From assembly GCF_002926165.1 (NCBI RefSeq), contig NZ_MAGP01000159.1, positions 1-32,478 on the forward strand: 32,478 bases of DNA. The letters are read 5' to 3'. A program made the position numbers and the translations under genes. Each line of letters opens with the position of its first letter. The stretch's first letter is position 1. The notes beneath the pieces are model-generated. The model did no database searches. It was not told where the DNA came from and saw only the letters and a list, made by a program, of their open reading frames with translations. This DNA is from Micromonospora chalcea (GTDB lineage: Bacteria > Actinomycetota > Actinomycetes > Mycobacteriales > Micromonosporaceae). Positions 12,933 to 20,411 of the stretch are shown piece by piece.

Positions 12933-14542
12933 GCCACCGGCCCCCGTGGATCCCGTCGCTCGGTGTCCTCGACGCCGCCGGAGCCGCCCACCGACGAGGA
13001 GGGCCGGTAGATGTGGAAGCCGGGCGGCGCGAGCCCGTCGTCGTCCGGCGGGCCGGCACGCTGGGGCGCCGGTGACGTGGGCGCCGGGTCGTCGAACGAG
13101 GTGGTGGCCGGTTCCGCGGCCCGGGTGGCCTGCTCCGCCGCCAGTTCCTCGTCGCCGAGCGGCCGGCCGACCAGGTGCTCGCCCCGCAGCTTGCCGGCGA
13201 CCAGCACGCCACGTACGGCCACCAGCGCGGCCACCACGGCGGCGACGGTCACCCCGATCAGCCCGGTGAACGGCACCAGCCCGAGCCCGCCCCCGGCTAC
13301 GAACGCGAGCATCAGCGCGGTCTCCGAGTGCGCGAACGAACTGGCCCGCAGCCGCTCCGGGATCCGTTCCTGGATCGAGGCGTCCACCGTCAGCTTGGCG
13401 ATCCCGCTCATCATCGCCGCCACCAGGCAGAGCAGCGCCACCATGGGCAGGGAGAACTTCAGCGCGGCGAGCACCGCCACGCCGGCCACCACTATCGTGC
13501 CGCTGGACTGGAGCGCGGTGGGCCGGTGGATGCGCAGCCGGGTGCCGATCGCGGTGGCCAGGAACGTGCCGACGGCCAGCGCGCCGCCGACCAGGCCCAG
13601 CGCGCCCTGGGCGCCGAGGTCACGGCCGAAGAAGTCGGTGGTCAGGTCACCGGCCTTGATGGCGAAGGCCAGGAAGAGCAGCAGGAAGCCGTAGAGCCCG
13701 CGCAGCGCCGCCGCGCCGATCAGCGTGGCGATCACCAGGCGGCCCGCCGGGGTGTCCCGGCCCAGCGGGCGCTCGCCGTCACGGCGGCGCATCGCGCGCA
13801 GCGGGTGCGGCATCCGCTCCGGCGGCTCGGAGTCGGCCTTCGGCGGCAGCCGCAGGGAGATCACCATGCCGACCAGGAAGATCACCGACGCGACCCGCAG
13901 CGGCCACTGCGGCCCGAACCAGAACGCGGCCAGCCCGATCGGCGCGACGAGCGCGCCCGCCACCGTGCCGTAGACGCTCGCCCGCGCCCCGACCTGGGAC
14001 AGTCCCAGGCCCTCGGGCAGCAGCCGGGGGACCGCTGCCGAGCGGGCCACGCCGTACGCCCGGGAGAGCGCGAGCACGCCGAACGCCGCCGGGTAGAGCC
14101 CGAAGCCGCCGATGTAGTCGGAGATCAGCCAGGCCAGGAACGCGCGGCCGAGCATGGTGGTGGCCAGCGCGTACCGCCGGCCGTGGCGGAAGTGGTCGAG
14201 CAGCGGGCCGACCACCGGGGCGAGCATGGCGAACGGGACCATGGTCACCAGCAGGTAGAGGGCGACCTTGTTGCGTGCCTCGCCCAGCGGCACGTCGAAG
14301 AAGATCGTCCCGGCCAGGCCGATGGCGATGAGCGTGTCGCCGGCGCAGGAGAGGGCGTGCAGGTCGAACAGCCGGACCATGCCCACCTCGTTGCCGGCGC
14401 TGCGGGCCCGGGCGGTGCCGGCGCGGCGGGTCATCCAGCGCCCGCCGTGCAGAGACCCGCGCAACAGCAGCCGGGTGGCGCGGATGCCGGTGCCGACGGT
14501 CCGCCCCAGAAAGGAGCGGCCGGAGCGGGAGGACAGCGCCAT
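12929..14542 (-). CDS. MFS-type membrane transporter
   Basis: A 537-residue multi-pass protein with about 12 predicted helices, e.g. VALYLLVTMVPFAMLAPVVG and AALRGLYGFLLLFLAFAI, and the short cytoplasmic loop HFRHGRRYALA typical of MFS_1. A basic ~40-residue N-terminal region precedes the first helix, and a ~70-residue polar, Pro/Ser/acidic C-terminal tail follows the last. Substrate is unknown. Several ATG codons are possible (14581, 14551, 14542); I chose 14542 because GATGGGA precedes it at good distance. The stop overlaps the mqnB start by 4 bases, so the two form an operon, though nothing shows a functional link with menaquinone. Confidence 0.85.
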   Translation of the reverse strand: MALSSRSGRSFLGRTVGTGIRATRLLLRGSLHGGRWMTRRAGTARARSAGNEVGMVRLFDLHALSCAGDTLIAIGLAGTIFFDVPLGEARNKVALYLLVTMVPFAMLAPVVGPLLDHFRHGRRYALATTMLGRAFLAWLISDYIGGFGLYPAAFGVLALSRAYGVARSAAVPRLLPEGLGLSQVGARASVYGTVAGALVAPIGLAAFWFGPQWPLRVASVIFLVGMVISLRLPPKADSEPPERMPHPLRAMRRRDGERPLGRDTPAGRLVIATLIGAAALRGLYGFLLLFLAFAIKAGDLTTDFFGRDLGAQGALGLVGGALAVGTFLATAIGTRLRIHRPTALQSSGTIVVAGVAVLAALKFSLPMVALLCLVAAMMSGIAKLTVDASIQERIPERLRASSFAHSETALMLAFVAGGGLGLVPFTGLIGVTVAAVVAALVAVRGVLVAGKLRGEHLVGRPLGDEELAAEQATRAAEPATTSFDDPAPTSPAPQRAGPPDDDGLAPPGFHIYRPSSSVGGSGGVEDTERRDPRGPVA

Positions 14543-14647
14543 GCGTCCCATCCTCGCCCATTCGATCCACGCGCGCCGCATCACCCGCGGAGAACGACTC
14601 CGGGGAGTGCCTGTCACCCGTGGACCGGCATGGGGAACAATGGTCCG

Positions 14648-15469
14648 GTGACCAGGCCCGCCTCCGCCCGCGCTCCCCGGCTCGACCAGGTCTGCGCCGC
14701 CGCCGTCGAGGTGGCCCGCGACGCCATCACCGAGGTGGAGCCGACAGACATCGGCGACCATCTCCAGGCCGTCGCCGAGGGCGACCGGGTCGTCACCCAC
14801 TACTTCGAATGCCGGATGGCCGGTTACCGCGGCTGGCGCTGGGCCGTCACGGTGACCCGGGTGCCGCGCAGCCGGCACGTCACCATCTGCGAGACGGTGC
14901 TGCTGCCCGGCCCGGACGCGCTGCTCGCCCCGGGCTGGTTGCCCTGGCAGGAGCGGCTCAAGCCGGGCGACCTGGGCCCGGGCGACCTGCTGCCCACCCC
15001 GGCCGACGACGAGCGGCTCGCGCCCGGCTACCTGCTCTCCGACGACCCGGCGGTCGAGGAGACCGCCTGGGAGCTGGGGCTGGGCCGGGCCCGGGTGCTG
15101 TCCCGGGAGGGGCGCGCCGAGACCGCCCAGCGCTGGTACGACGGTGACCACGGCCCGGACGCCGCGATCTCGACGGCCGCGCCGGCCGCCGCCCGCTGCG
15201 GCACCTGCGGTTTCTACCTGCCGCTGGCCGGGGCGCTGCGACTGGCCTTCGGCGCGTGCGGCAACTTCTACGCGCCCGACGACGGCCGGGTGGTCAGCGC
15301 CGACCACGGGTGCGGCGCGCACTCGGAGACGCTTGTGGAGACGCCCGAGACGCCCGTCGAGGAACTGCCCACCGTCTACGACGACAGCGCGGTCGAGGCC
15401 ATGACGGTCAGCCGGGCCCCCGGGTCGGTCGAGGCGTCCGAGCCGGCGGAGCCGTACGGCCACCCCTGA
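14648..15469 (+). CDS. DUF3027-family protein
   Basis: A 273-residue soluble protein matching the actinobacterial DUF3027 family as I recall it: AVAEGDRVVTHYFECRMAGY, GWRWAVTVTRVPRSRHVTIC, then LPWQERLKPGDLGPGDLLPT and a Cys-rich part. The cysteines in CGTCGFY, GACGNFYAP and HGCGAH suggest a metal site around residues 180-225; that is inference. No function is established. GTG 14648 is favoured; ATG 14630 would add six residues. AACAAT six bases before the GTG weakly resembles a leaderless -10. It is divergent from the MFS gene and convergent with DUF2530, with 4 bases between stops. Confidence 0.85.
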   Translation: MTRPASARAPRLDQVCAAAVEVARDAITEVEPTDIGDHLQAVAEGDRVVTHYFECRMAGYRGWRWAVTVTRVPRSRHVTICETVLLPGPDALLAPGWLPWQERLKPGDLGPGDLLPTPADDERLAPGYLLSDDPAVEETAWELGLGRARVLSREGRAETAQRWYDGDHGPDAAISTAAPAAARCGTCGFYLPLAGALRLAFGACGNFYAPDDGRVVSADHGCGAHSETLVETPETPVEELPTVYDDSAVEAMTVSRAPGSVEASEPAEPYGHP

Positions 15470-15473
15470 CCGG

Positions 15474-15737
15474 TCAGCGCGGCCGCTGCGCGGCGGCCCC
15501 GCGTCGGCGACGCCGGTTGGCGTCGTGCCGCATCATCACCGCCAAGCCGGGAAAGCCCCACAGAAAACCGGCCAGGCAGGTCCAGAGCCAGTTCTGACGC
15601 CCGGACTCGGTGAGCCAGTCCCGGAAGAAGATCAGTAGCACCAGACCGGCCACCGCCCAGGCGATCAGCCCGGCGACGGCGAACGGCACCATCGGCGGGT
15701 CGAGCGGCTCCGGCCGCGGCTGTTGCTCCTGTGACAC
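15474..15737 (-). CDS. DUF2530-family small membrane protein
   Basis: An 87-residue protein with two membrane helices, about residues 16-38 (MVPFAVAGLIAWAVAGLVLL) and 51-69 (LWTCLAGFLWGFPGLAVMM), a Pro-rich N terminus (PRPEPLDPP, which I associate with DUF2530) and a very basic tail (RRRRRG). Function unknown. The GTG start has no ribosome site but TAGGCT on this strand (15749-15744) ends 6 bases upstream, predicting a leaderless transcript. Confidence 0.82.
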   Translation of the reverse strand: MSQEQQPRPEPLDPPMVPFAVAGLIAWAVAGLVLLIFFRDWLTESGRQNWLWTCLAGFLWGFPGLAVMMRHDANRRRRRGAAAQRPR

Positions 15738-15743
15738 CGGCCC

Positions 15744-15749
15744 AGCCTA
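15744..15749 (-). promoter_or_regulatory. Leaderless -10 box for the DUF2530 gene
   Basis: On the - strand TAGGCT is followed by GGGCCG and then the GTG start at 15737. The spacing equals that of the HAD and acyl-CoA dehydrogenase genes in this window. No convincing -35 is seen. Confidence 0.5.
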
Positions 15750-15829
15750 CGTGATCGTTCTTCCCTGCCCGCCAGGTGATCTGGGACGATGCGCGCGACA
15801 AAACCCGGCCGATGACCAGATGAGGAACC

Positions 15830-17311
15830 ATGTCCATTGCTCCACCGCCCGATCACGGCACTCCGCCCGATCCCGCGCATCCACGTAACGGCTTCGACCG
15901 CTTCTTCCTGATCTCGGCACGCGGGTCCACGCTGAGCCGGGAGCTTCGGGGCGGTTTCGCCACGTTCTTCACGATGGCGTACATCGTGGTGTTGAACCCG
16001 CTGATCCTCGGCAGCGGGAAGGACGGCGACGGCCGTTCGCTGGCCATTCCGGCGCTCGCCGCGGCGACCGCGCTGGTCGCCGGCCTGATGACCATCCTGA
16101 TGGGCGTGGTGGCCCGGTTCCCGATCGCGCTCGCGGCCGGCCTGGGTGTGAACGCGCTCGTCGCGTACGAGATCGCGCCCCAGATGACCTGGGCGGACGC
16201 GATGGGCCTGGTGGTCATCGAGGGTGTGCTGATCGGCATCCTGGTGCTCACCGGACTGCGTACCGCGGTGTTCCGGTCGGTGCCGACGCAGCTCAAGACC
16301 GCGATCGGCGTCGGCATCGGTCTGTTCCTGACCATCATCGGCCTGGTCGACGCCGGCTTCGTCCGGCGCGTGCCGGACGCCGCGAACTCCACCGTGCCGG
16401 TCGGGCTGGGCATCAACGGCAAGATCGTCAGCTGGCCGATGCTGGTCTTCGTGGTCGGCCTGCTGATCACGCTGGTCCTGGTGGTACGCCGGGTCCGGGG
16501 CGCGATCCTGATCGGCATCCTCGCCTCCACCGTGCTGGCCATCGTGGTCGAGGCGATCGCCAACGTCGGCCCGTCCTTCGTCGACGGCAAGCCGAACCCG
16601 AAGGGCTGGGCGCTGAACGTGCCCGAGCTGCCGAAGCAGATCGTGGACGTGCCCGACCTGTCGTTGCTGGGCCAGTTCAACGTGCTGAACTCGTGGAGCC
16701 GGGTCGGCTGGCTGGTGCCGCTGATGTTCATCTTCACGCTGCTGATCACGGACTTCTTCGACACCATGGGCACGATGGTCGCGATCGGCCAGGAAGGGGA
16801 CATGCTCGACGAGACGGGCACCCCGCCGAAGGCCAAGGAGATCCTGCTCGTCGACTCGATCGCCGCCGCGGCCGGTGGCGCCGCCTCGGTGTCCAGCAAC
16901 ACGTCGTACATCGAGAGCGCCGCAGGTGTCGCGGAGGGCGCCCGGACCGGCGTGGCCAACCTGGTCACCGGCAGCCTGTTCCTGCTGGCCATGTTCCTCG
17001 CGCCGCTGTCGTTGATCGTGCCGTTCGAGGCCGCGTCGACGGCCCTGGTGGTGGTCGGCTTCCTGATGATGACGGCGGTCCGCACGATCGACTGGACCGA
17101 CTACGAGATCGCCATCCCGGCGTTCCTCACCATCGCGCTGATGCCGTTCACCTATTCGATCTCCAACGGCATCGGGGCCGGCGTGATCAGCTTCGTGCTG
17201 CTGAAGGTGGCGAAGGGTAAGGCCCGGGAGGTCCACCCGCTCCTGTACGGGGTCGCCGCGCTGTTCATCGTGTACTTCCTGCGCGGGCCGGTCGAGTCCG
17301 TGTTGCTCTGA
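15830..17311 (+). CDS. NCS2-family purine permease (AzgA/PbuG type)
   Basis: A 493-residue inner-membrane transporter with 12-14 predicted helices. Diagnostic motifs of the AzgA-like branch are the N-terminal RGGFATFFTMAYIVVLNPLI, the ALAAGLGVNALVAYEI segment, the LITDFFDTMGTMVAIGQEG stretch, and SVSSNTSYIESAAGVAEGAR. Family knowledge: these proteins import hypoxanthine, guanine or adenine by proton symport. Futalosine hydrolysis by MqnB releases hypoxanthine, so a purine permease is metabolically compatible, but the genes are not in one operon. ATG 15830 follows GATGAGGAACC. I looked for a purine riboswitch in the 92-base upstream gap and saw none. The gene ends at the 17318-17354 hairpin. 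Confidence 0.92.
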   Translation: MSIAPPPDHGTPPDPAHPRNGFDRFFLISARGSTLSRELRGGFATFFTMAYIVVLNPLILGSGKDGDGRSLAIPALAAATALVAGLMTILMGVVARFPIALAAGLGVNALVAYEIAPQMTWADAMGLVVIEGVLIGILVLTGLRTAVFRSVPTQLKTAIGVGIGLFLTIIGLVDAGFVRRVPDAANSTVPVGLGINGKIVSWPMLVFVVGLLITLVLVVRRVRGAILIGILASTVLAIVVEAIANVGPSFVDGKPNPKGWALNVPELPKQIVDVPDLSLLGQFNVLNSWSRVGWLVPLMFIFTLLITDFFDTMGTMVAIGQEGDMLDETGTPPKAKEILLVDSIAAAAGGAASVSSNTSYIESAAGVAEGARTGVANLVTGSLFLLAMFLAPLSLIVPFEAASTALVVVGFLMMTAVRTIDWTDYEIAIPAFLTIALMPFTYSISNGIGAGVISFVLLKVAKGKAREVHPLLYGVAALFIVYFLRGPVESVLL

Positions 17312-17317
17312 CGCTGG

Positions 17318-17354
17318 TGAGCCTGGTCATAACGCGTGTCGTTAGCCAGGCTCA
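17318..17354 (+). terminator. Hairpin after the NCS2 permease
   Basis: TGAGCCTGG (17318-17326) pairs with CCAGGCTCA (17346-17354), and inside it TAACG pairs with CGTTA around loop CGTGT. The arms are 9 and 5 bp with a small bulge between. It starts 7 bases after the permease stop and abuts the MarR operator, so it probably terminates the permease mRNA. Confidence 0.7.
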
Positions 17355-17355
17355 T

Positions 17356-17370
17356 TAGTTAAGCTAACTA
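17356..17370 (+). promoter_or_regulatory. MarR operator overlapping a leaderless -10 box
   Basis: TAGTTAAGCTAACTA is a palindrome of TAGTTA and TAACTA around AGC, a form typical of MarR-family sites. It contains TAAGCT (17360-17365), which ends 7 bases before GTG 17373. Binding would directly block the -10, so negative autoregulation is expected. Confidence 0.72.
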
Positions 17371-17372
17371 CC

Positions 17373-17822
17373 GTGACGGAGCGGACGGTGACGGCGAAAC
17401 GCGTGCCACCGGCGCAGCTGGCCCCTCAGCTGCGAGATGCGATCACCCGGCTCAACCGGCGGGTCCGACAGGCCCGGCCGGTCGGCGACCTCACAGTCAC
17501 CCAGCTGTCGGCGCTCACCAGCCTCAACCTGGCGGGCGCCCTCACACCACGGGAACTCGCTGATGTCGAACGGGTGCAGCCGCCCACGATGACGAAGATC
17601 GTCGCGAAGCTGGAGGAGCGGGGCCTCGTGCAACGCACCCCCCACCCGACCGACGGACGGCAGGTCATCCTGGCGGCTACCGAAGGGGGACGGGCCGTAC
17701 TCGACCAGTTCGAGCGGGCCCGCAACGAGTGGCTGGCCACCCGGCTGGCCGAGCTCACCGAGGACGAACGCGAAACGCTACGGCGCGCCGCGGACATCCT
17801 CCAGGGCATCGCTCGCGCCTGA
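17373..17822 (+). CDS. MarR-family transcriptional regulator
   Basis: A 149-residue winged helix-turn-helix protein. The DNA-binding core is residues ~48-100: LTVTQLSALTSLNLAGALTP, ERVQPPTMTKIVAKLEERGL, and the wing VQRTPHPTDGRQVILAATEG containing the conserved DGR. Helices at both ends form the dimer interface. The GTG start has no ribosome site and lies 7 bases after a -10 box embedded in a palindrome. Sixty-eight bases downstream is an MFS exporter on the same strand, the common MarR/efflux pairing, so it likely controls that gene too. The ligand is unknown. Confidence 0.92.
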   Translation: MTERTVTAKRVPPAQLAPQLRDAITRLNRRVRQARPVGDLTVTQLSALTSLNLAGALTPRELADVERVQPPTMTKIVAKLEERGLVQRTPHPTDGRQVILAATEGGRAVLDQFERARNEWLATRLAELTEDERETLRRAADILQGIARA

Positions 17823-17890
17823 CACCGCCGCCCGCGGTTCGCTTCGTCAGCTGTGGATGAAGCGTACCGACGCAAGGAGGCGCACCTAGA

Positions 17891-19177
17891 GTGCAGGCCA
17901 AATTGAGCACGATGTTCCAGTCCCTACGGGTCCGTAACTACCGACTCTTCGCCACCGGGCAGCTGATCAAACTGATCGGCGTCTGGATGATGTTCATCGC
18001 CCAGGACTGGCTCGTGCTCGAGCTCAGCGACAACTCGGCGACCGCGCTCGGCGTGGTCACCGCGTTGCAGTTCACGCCCGTACTCCTGCTCACGCTGCTC
18101 TCCGGACGGCTCGCCGACCGCTACGACAAGCGGATGCTGCTCTTCGTCGCCAACGCGTTCTGGACCGTGCTCGCGCTGGCCATGAGCGTCCTGGTCCTCA
18201 CCGGCCTGGTGCAGCTCTGGCACGTCTTCACGTTCGCCGCCCTGCTCGGCGTCTCCAACGCGATCGAGACGCCGGTCCGCCAGGCGTTCGTCTCCGAGCT
18301 GGTCGGCATGCCGCTGCTGCCGAACGCGCTCTCGCTCAACGCGGCAGTGTTCAACTCCGCCCGGATCGTCGGCCCCGCCGTCGCCGGCCTGGCCATCGCC
18401 GCCGTCGACGTCGGCCCGGTCTTCCTGGTCACCGCGCTCAGCTCGATCGCCCCGCTGGTCAACGTGGTCCGGATGCGTACCGAGGAACTGCACCGCAAGG
18501 ACCTGCCGCCGGTCGGCGAGCGGGACCAGGCCCGCGTGGTCGACGGCCTCCGGTACGTGGCACGCCGCCCCGACATCCTGCTGCCGATGGTCCTCATGTC
18601 GGTGATCGGGATGAGCCTGTTCAACTTCCAGCTCACCCTCGCCGCGCTCGCGAAGACCGTGTTCAACACCGGCGCCGCCTCGTTCGGCCTGTTCAGCACC
18701 GCGCTCGCGGCCGGTGCGCTGGTCGGGGCGCTGGCCGGCACCGGACGGCGCAGCCGGCCCTCGGTCTGGCTCGTGCTCGGCGCCGCGATCGGCTGCGCGG
18801 TCTTCGGCACGCTCGTCGGGCTCGCCCCGGCGTACTGGCTGGTCGTGACGCTGCTGCTGCCCGCCGGGTTCTTCATGATCTACTTCGCCCAGGCCGCCAA
18901 CCAGCGCGTACAGCTCGGTGTCGACGCCTCCTTCCGGGGACGGGTGATGGCGCTGTGGGTGCTGGTGTTCCTGGGCACCAACCCGGTCGGCGCGCCGCTG
19001 ATCGGCTGGGTCGCCGAGAAATACGGCGCGGGCGCGAGCATCTGGGCCGGCGGTCTGATCTCGCTCACCGCCGCGCTGCTGGCGCTCACCTGGCAGCTGC
19101 GCCGCTCCGGCGCGCGGCTGCGGATGCGGGTGCTCCCGATGCCCCGCTTCTACGTCGTGTCGCCCGGAGCCAAGTAG
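17891..19177 (+). CDS. MFS exporter, EntS/MFS_3-like, adjacent to MarR
   Basis: A 428-residue 12-helix transporter: FQSLRVRNYRLFATGQLIKL at the N terminus, LSGRLADRYDKRMLLFVANA as the loop 2-3 motif, VSNAIETPVRQAFVSELVG, and FRGRVMALWVLVFLGTNPVG near the C terminus. These are typical of the MFS_3 group containing the enterobactin exporter and macrolide-type efflux proteins. Expected role: proton-driven efflux of a small molecule. GTG 17891 follows a perfect AAGGAGG 9 bases upstream. It is probably co-transcribed with, or controlled by, the preceding marR. It ends before the 19196-19228 hairpin. Confidence 0.9.
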   Translation: MQAKLSTMFQSLRVRNYRLFATGQLIKLIGVWMMFIAQDWLVLELSDNSATALGVVTALQFTPVLLLTLLSGRLADRYDKRMLLFVANAFWTVLALAMSVLVLTGLVQLWHVFTFAALLGVSNAIETPVRQAFVSELVGMPLLPNALSLNAAVFNSARIVGPAVAGLAIAAVDVGPVFLVTALSSIAPLVNVVRMRTEELHRKDLPPVGERDQARVVDGLRYVARRPDILLPMVLMSVIGMSLFNFQLTLAALAKTVFNTGAASFGLFSTALAAGALVGALAGTGRRSRPSVWLVLGAAIGCAVFGTLVGLAPAYWLVVTLLLPAGFFMIYFAQAANQRVQLGVDASFRGRVMALWVLVFLGTNPVGAPLIGWVAEKYGAGASIWAGGLISLTAALLALTWQLRRSGARLRMRVLPMPRFYVVSPGAK

Positions 19178-19195
19178 CCCCGATAGCCGGTCGTA

Positions 19196-19228
19196 CCGGC
19201 CCGATTACCCAAACGGGTGGCGGGCCGG
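19196..19228 (+). terminator. Hairpin after the MFS exporter
   Basis: CCGGCCCG (19196-19203) pairs with CGGGCCGG (19221-19228), and ACCC pairs with GGGT inside it around an AAAC loop. It begins 19 bases after the MFS stop and ends 12 bases before the next -10 box. Confidence 0.65.
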
Positions 19229-19240
19229 TGCGGCAGGGCT

Positions 19241-19246
19241 TAGCGT
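19241..19246 (+). promoter_or_regulatory. Leaderless -10 box for the 19253 gene
   Basis: TAGCGT ends 6 bases before GTG 19253 (intervening CGATGT). No ribosome site is present, so a leaderless transcript is expected. Confidence 0.5.
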
Positions 19247-19252
19247 CGATGT

Positions 19253-19762
19253 GTGGAAGTGGGGCAGGGACTGCTGCTGGCGCTGGCGATCCTCGCCGTC
19301 TGCTGCCTGCCCGCCCTGTTCGCGCTGCTGTTCTGCGCTGACGAGATCATCGACCGGGTCGCGTGCGGGTGGGCCGAGTGGCGGGAGCAGCGCCGGGAAC
19401 GCCGTACCATCGCGCGGCTCGACCGGGCCATCGAGTCCGAGGCGCTGACCCGCGACATCGACCTCACCGAGTTCGACCGGGACGGCCGACGGCCGCTGGA
19501 CCAGCTCGCCACCGACCTGCGCCGCCTCGGCGGCCACCGGCTCGCCGCCAACGACCGCAGCGTGGTGTGGCACGGCGCGGTCATCGAGGCGTACGACGAA
19601 CGGCTGTGCGCCGCCTGCCGGGCGCTCGGCATCGACGAGCACCTGGCCGAACTGGACGGCGTCGACCGGGAGATCGAACGGGTACGCGTCGAAGGGCTGC
19701 TGCACGCCGCCGGGCTGACGTTGCCGGCTGCCCGCGCCGCGCACCACCAGCGGCACCGCTGA
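19253..19762 (+). CDS. Membrane-anchored protein of unknown function
   Basis: A 169-residue protein with one N-terminal membrane helix (about residues 5-28, GLLLALAILAVCCLPALFAL) and a charged cytosolic part. The latter has Arg/Glu-rich helices (EWREQRRERRTIARLDRAIE) that could form a coiled coil, and a later segment with a Cys pair (ERLCAACRALGIDEHLAELD). I do not recognise the family. The GTG start is supported by the -10 box 6 bases upstream. The stop is 4 bases before the thpR start, so the two genes are probably one transcription unit. Confidence 0.78.
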   Translation: MEVGQGLLLALAILAVCCLPALFALLFCADEIIDRVACGWAEWREQRRERRTIARLDRAIESEALTRDIDLTEFDRDGRRPLDQLATDLRRLGGHRLAANDRSVVWHGAVIEAYDERLCAACRALGIDEHLAELDGVDREIERVRVEGLLHAAGLTLPAARAAHHQRHR

Positions 19763-19766
19763 CCTG

Positions 19767-20330
19767 GTGCGTCTCTTCGCGGCGATCTACCCACCTGCCG
19801 TGGCGGTCGCCGACCTCACCGCCCGGGTCAAGGGCCTGCGGGTCGCGGCCGCCCGCCACGCCCGGCTGGCCGACCCGGCGGACCTGCACCTCACGCTGGC
19901 CTTCCTCGGCGAGGTGCCGGACGTCCGGCTCCCCGACGTGAAGCACGCGCTCGCCTCGGCCGCCCGGACAGCTCGTACCCCACTGCTGCGCCTCGCGGGC
20001 GGCGGCAGCTTCGGTCAGGGCCGGTCCACAGTGCTCTGGGTCGATGTACGCGGCGACGTCGAGGCGCTCGACGCGCTCGCCCGCTCGATCCGCGGCGGGC
20101 TGCGCGAGGCCGGGCTGCCCTGCGACGACAAGCCGTTCCGGGCGCACCTGACCATCGCCCGCCCCGGTGACCGGGTGCCCGAGGCCGACCTCCACGCCGA
20201 CCGGGACACCCTCAACGGGTACGCCGGCCCACAGTGGTCGGCCGGTGAGGTGATGCTGACCCGCAGCCACCCGGGCCGTACGCCCCGCCACACGCGCATC
20301 GCCGCGTGGGCGCTCGCGCCGGCGCGTTGA
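19767..20330 (+). CDS. thpR: RNA 2',3'-cyclic phosphodiesterase (2'-5' RNA ligase family)
   Basis: A 187-residue 2H phosphoesterase. The two catalytic HxT motifs are HLTL at residues 41-44 and HLTI at 127-130. The N terminus RLFAAIYPP and the motif KPFRAHLTIAR are typical of ThpR. Family knowledge: it opens 2',3'-cyclic phosphates on RNA ends and can ligate tRNA halves in vitro. The GTG start is 4 bases after the previous stop, suggesting translational coupling; no strong ribosome site is seen. Two GTTAAGAAGGGG-type hairpin repeats follow downstream. Confidence 0.92.
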   Translation: MRLFAAIYPPAVAVADLTARVKGLRVAAARHARLADPADLHLTLAFLGEVPDVRLPDVKHALASAARTARTPLLRLAGGGSFGQGRSTVLWVDVRGDVEALDALARSIRGGLREAGLPCDDKPFRAHLTIARPGDRVPEADLHADRDTLNGYAGPQWSAGEVMLTRSHPGRTPRHTRIAAWALAPAR

Positions 20331-20358
20331 TGCGGGCGGCGCGTTAATTCGGCGGCGT

Positions 20359-20411
20359 GTTAAGAAGGGGGCCCTTCTCTACCTGAGGCGTTAAGAAGGG
20401 GCCCTTCCTTT
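20359..20411. repeat. Two copies of a GTTAAGAAGGGGCCCTTC palindromic repeat
   Basis: Copy 1 at 20359-20380 (GAAGGGGGCCCTTC core) and copy 2 at 20390-20411 (GAAGGGGCCCTTC core), each preceded by GTTAA. A degenerate GCGTTAATTC lies just upstream (20341-20350). Each copy can fold into a short stem, and copy 2 ends on the stop codon of the aldo/keto reductase. They lie between convergent genes and may terminate transcription from both sides. I recall this motif as a dispersed intergenic repeat of Micromonospora. Confidence 0.75.

Noticed and set aside
15738..15829. Purine riboswitch upstream of the NCS2 permease
   Set aside because: The 92-base gap lacks the conserved three-way junction and loop sequences; it holds only a ribosome site and the divergent -10 box.
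15665..17236. A 523-codon - strand frame rich in Asp, His, Gln and Arg opposite the NCS2 permease
   Set aside because: Its repeated HQ/DHQ composition arises from complementing GC-rich membrane codons; the + strand encodes a textbook permease.
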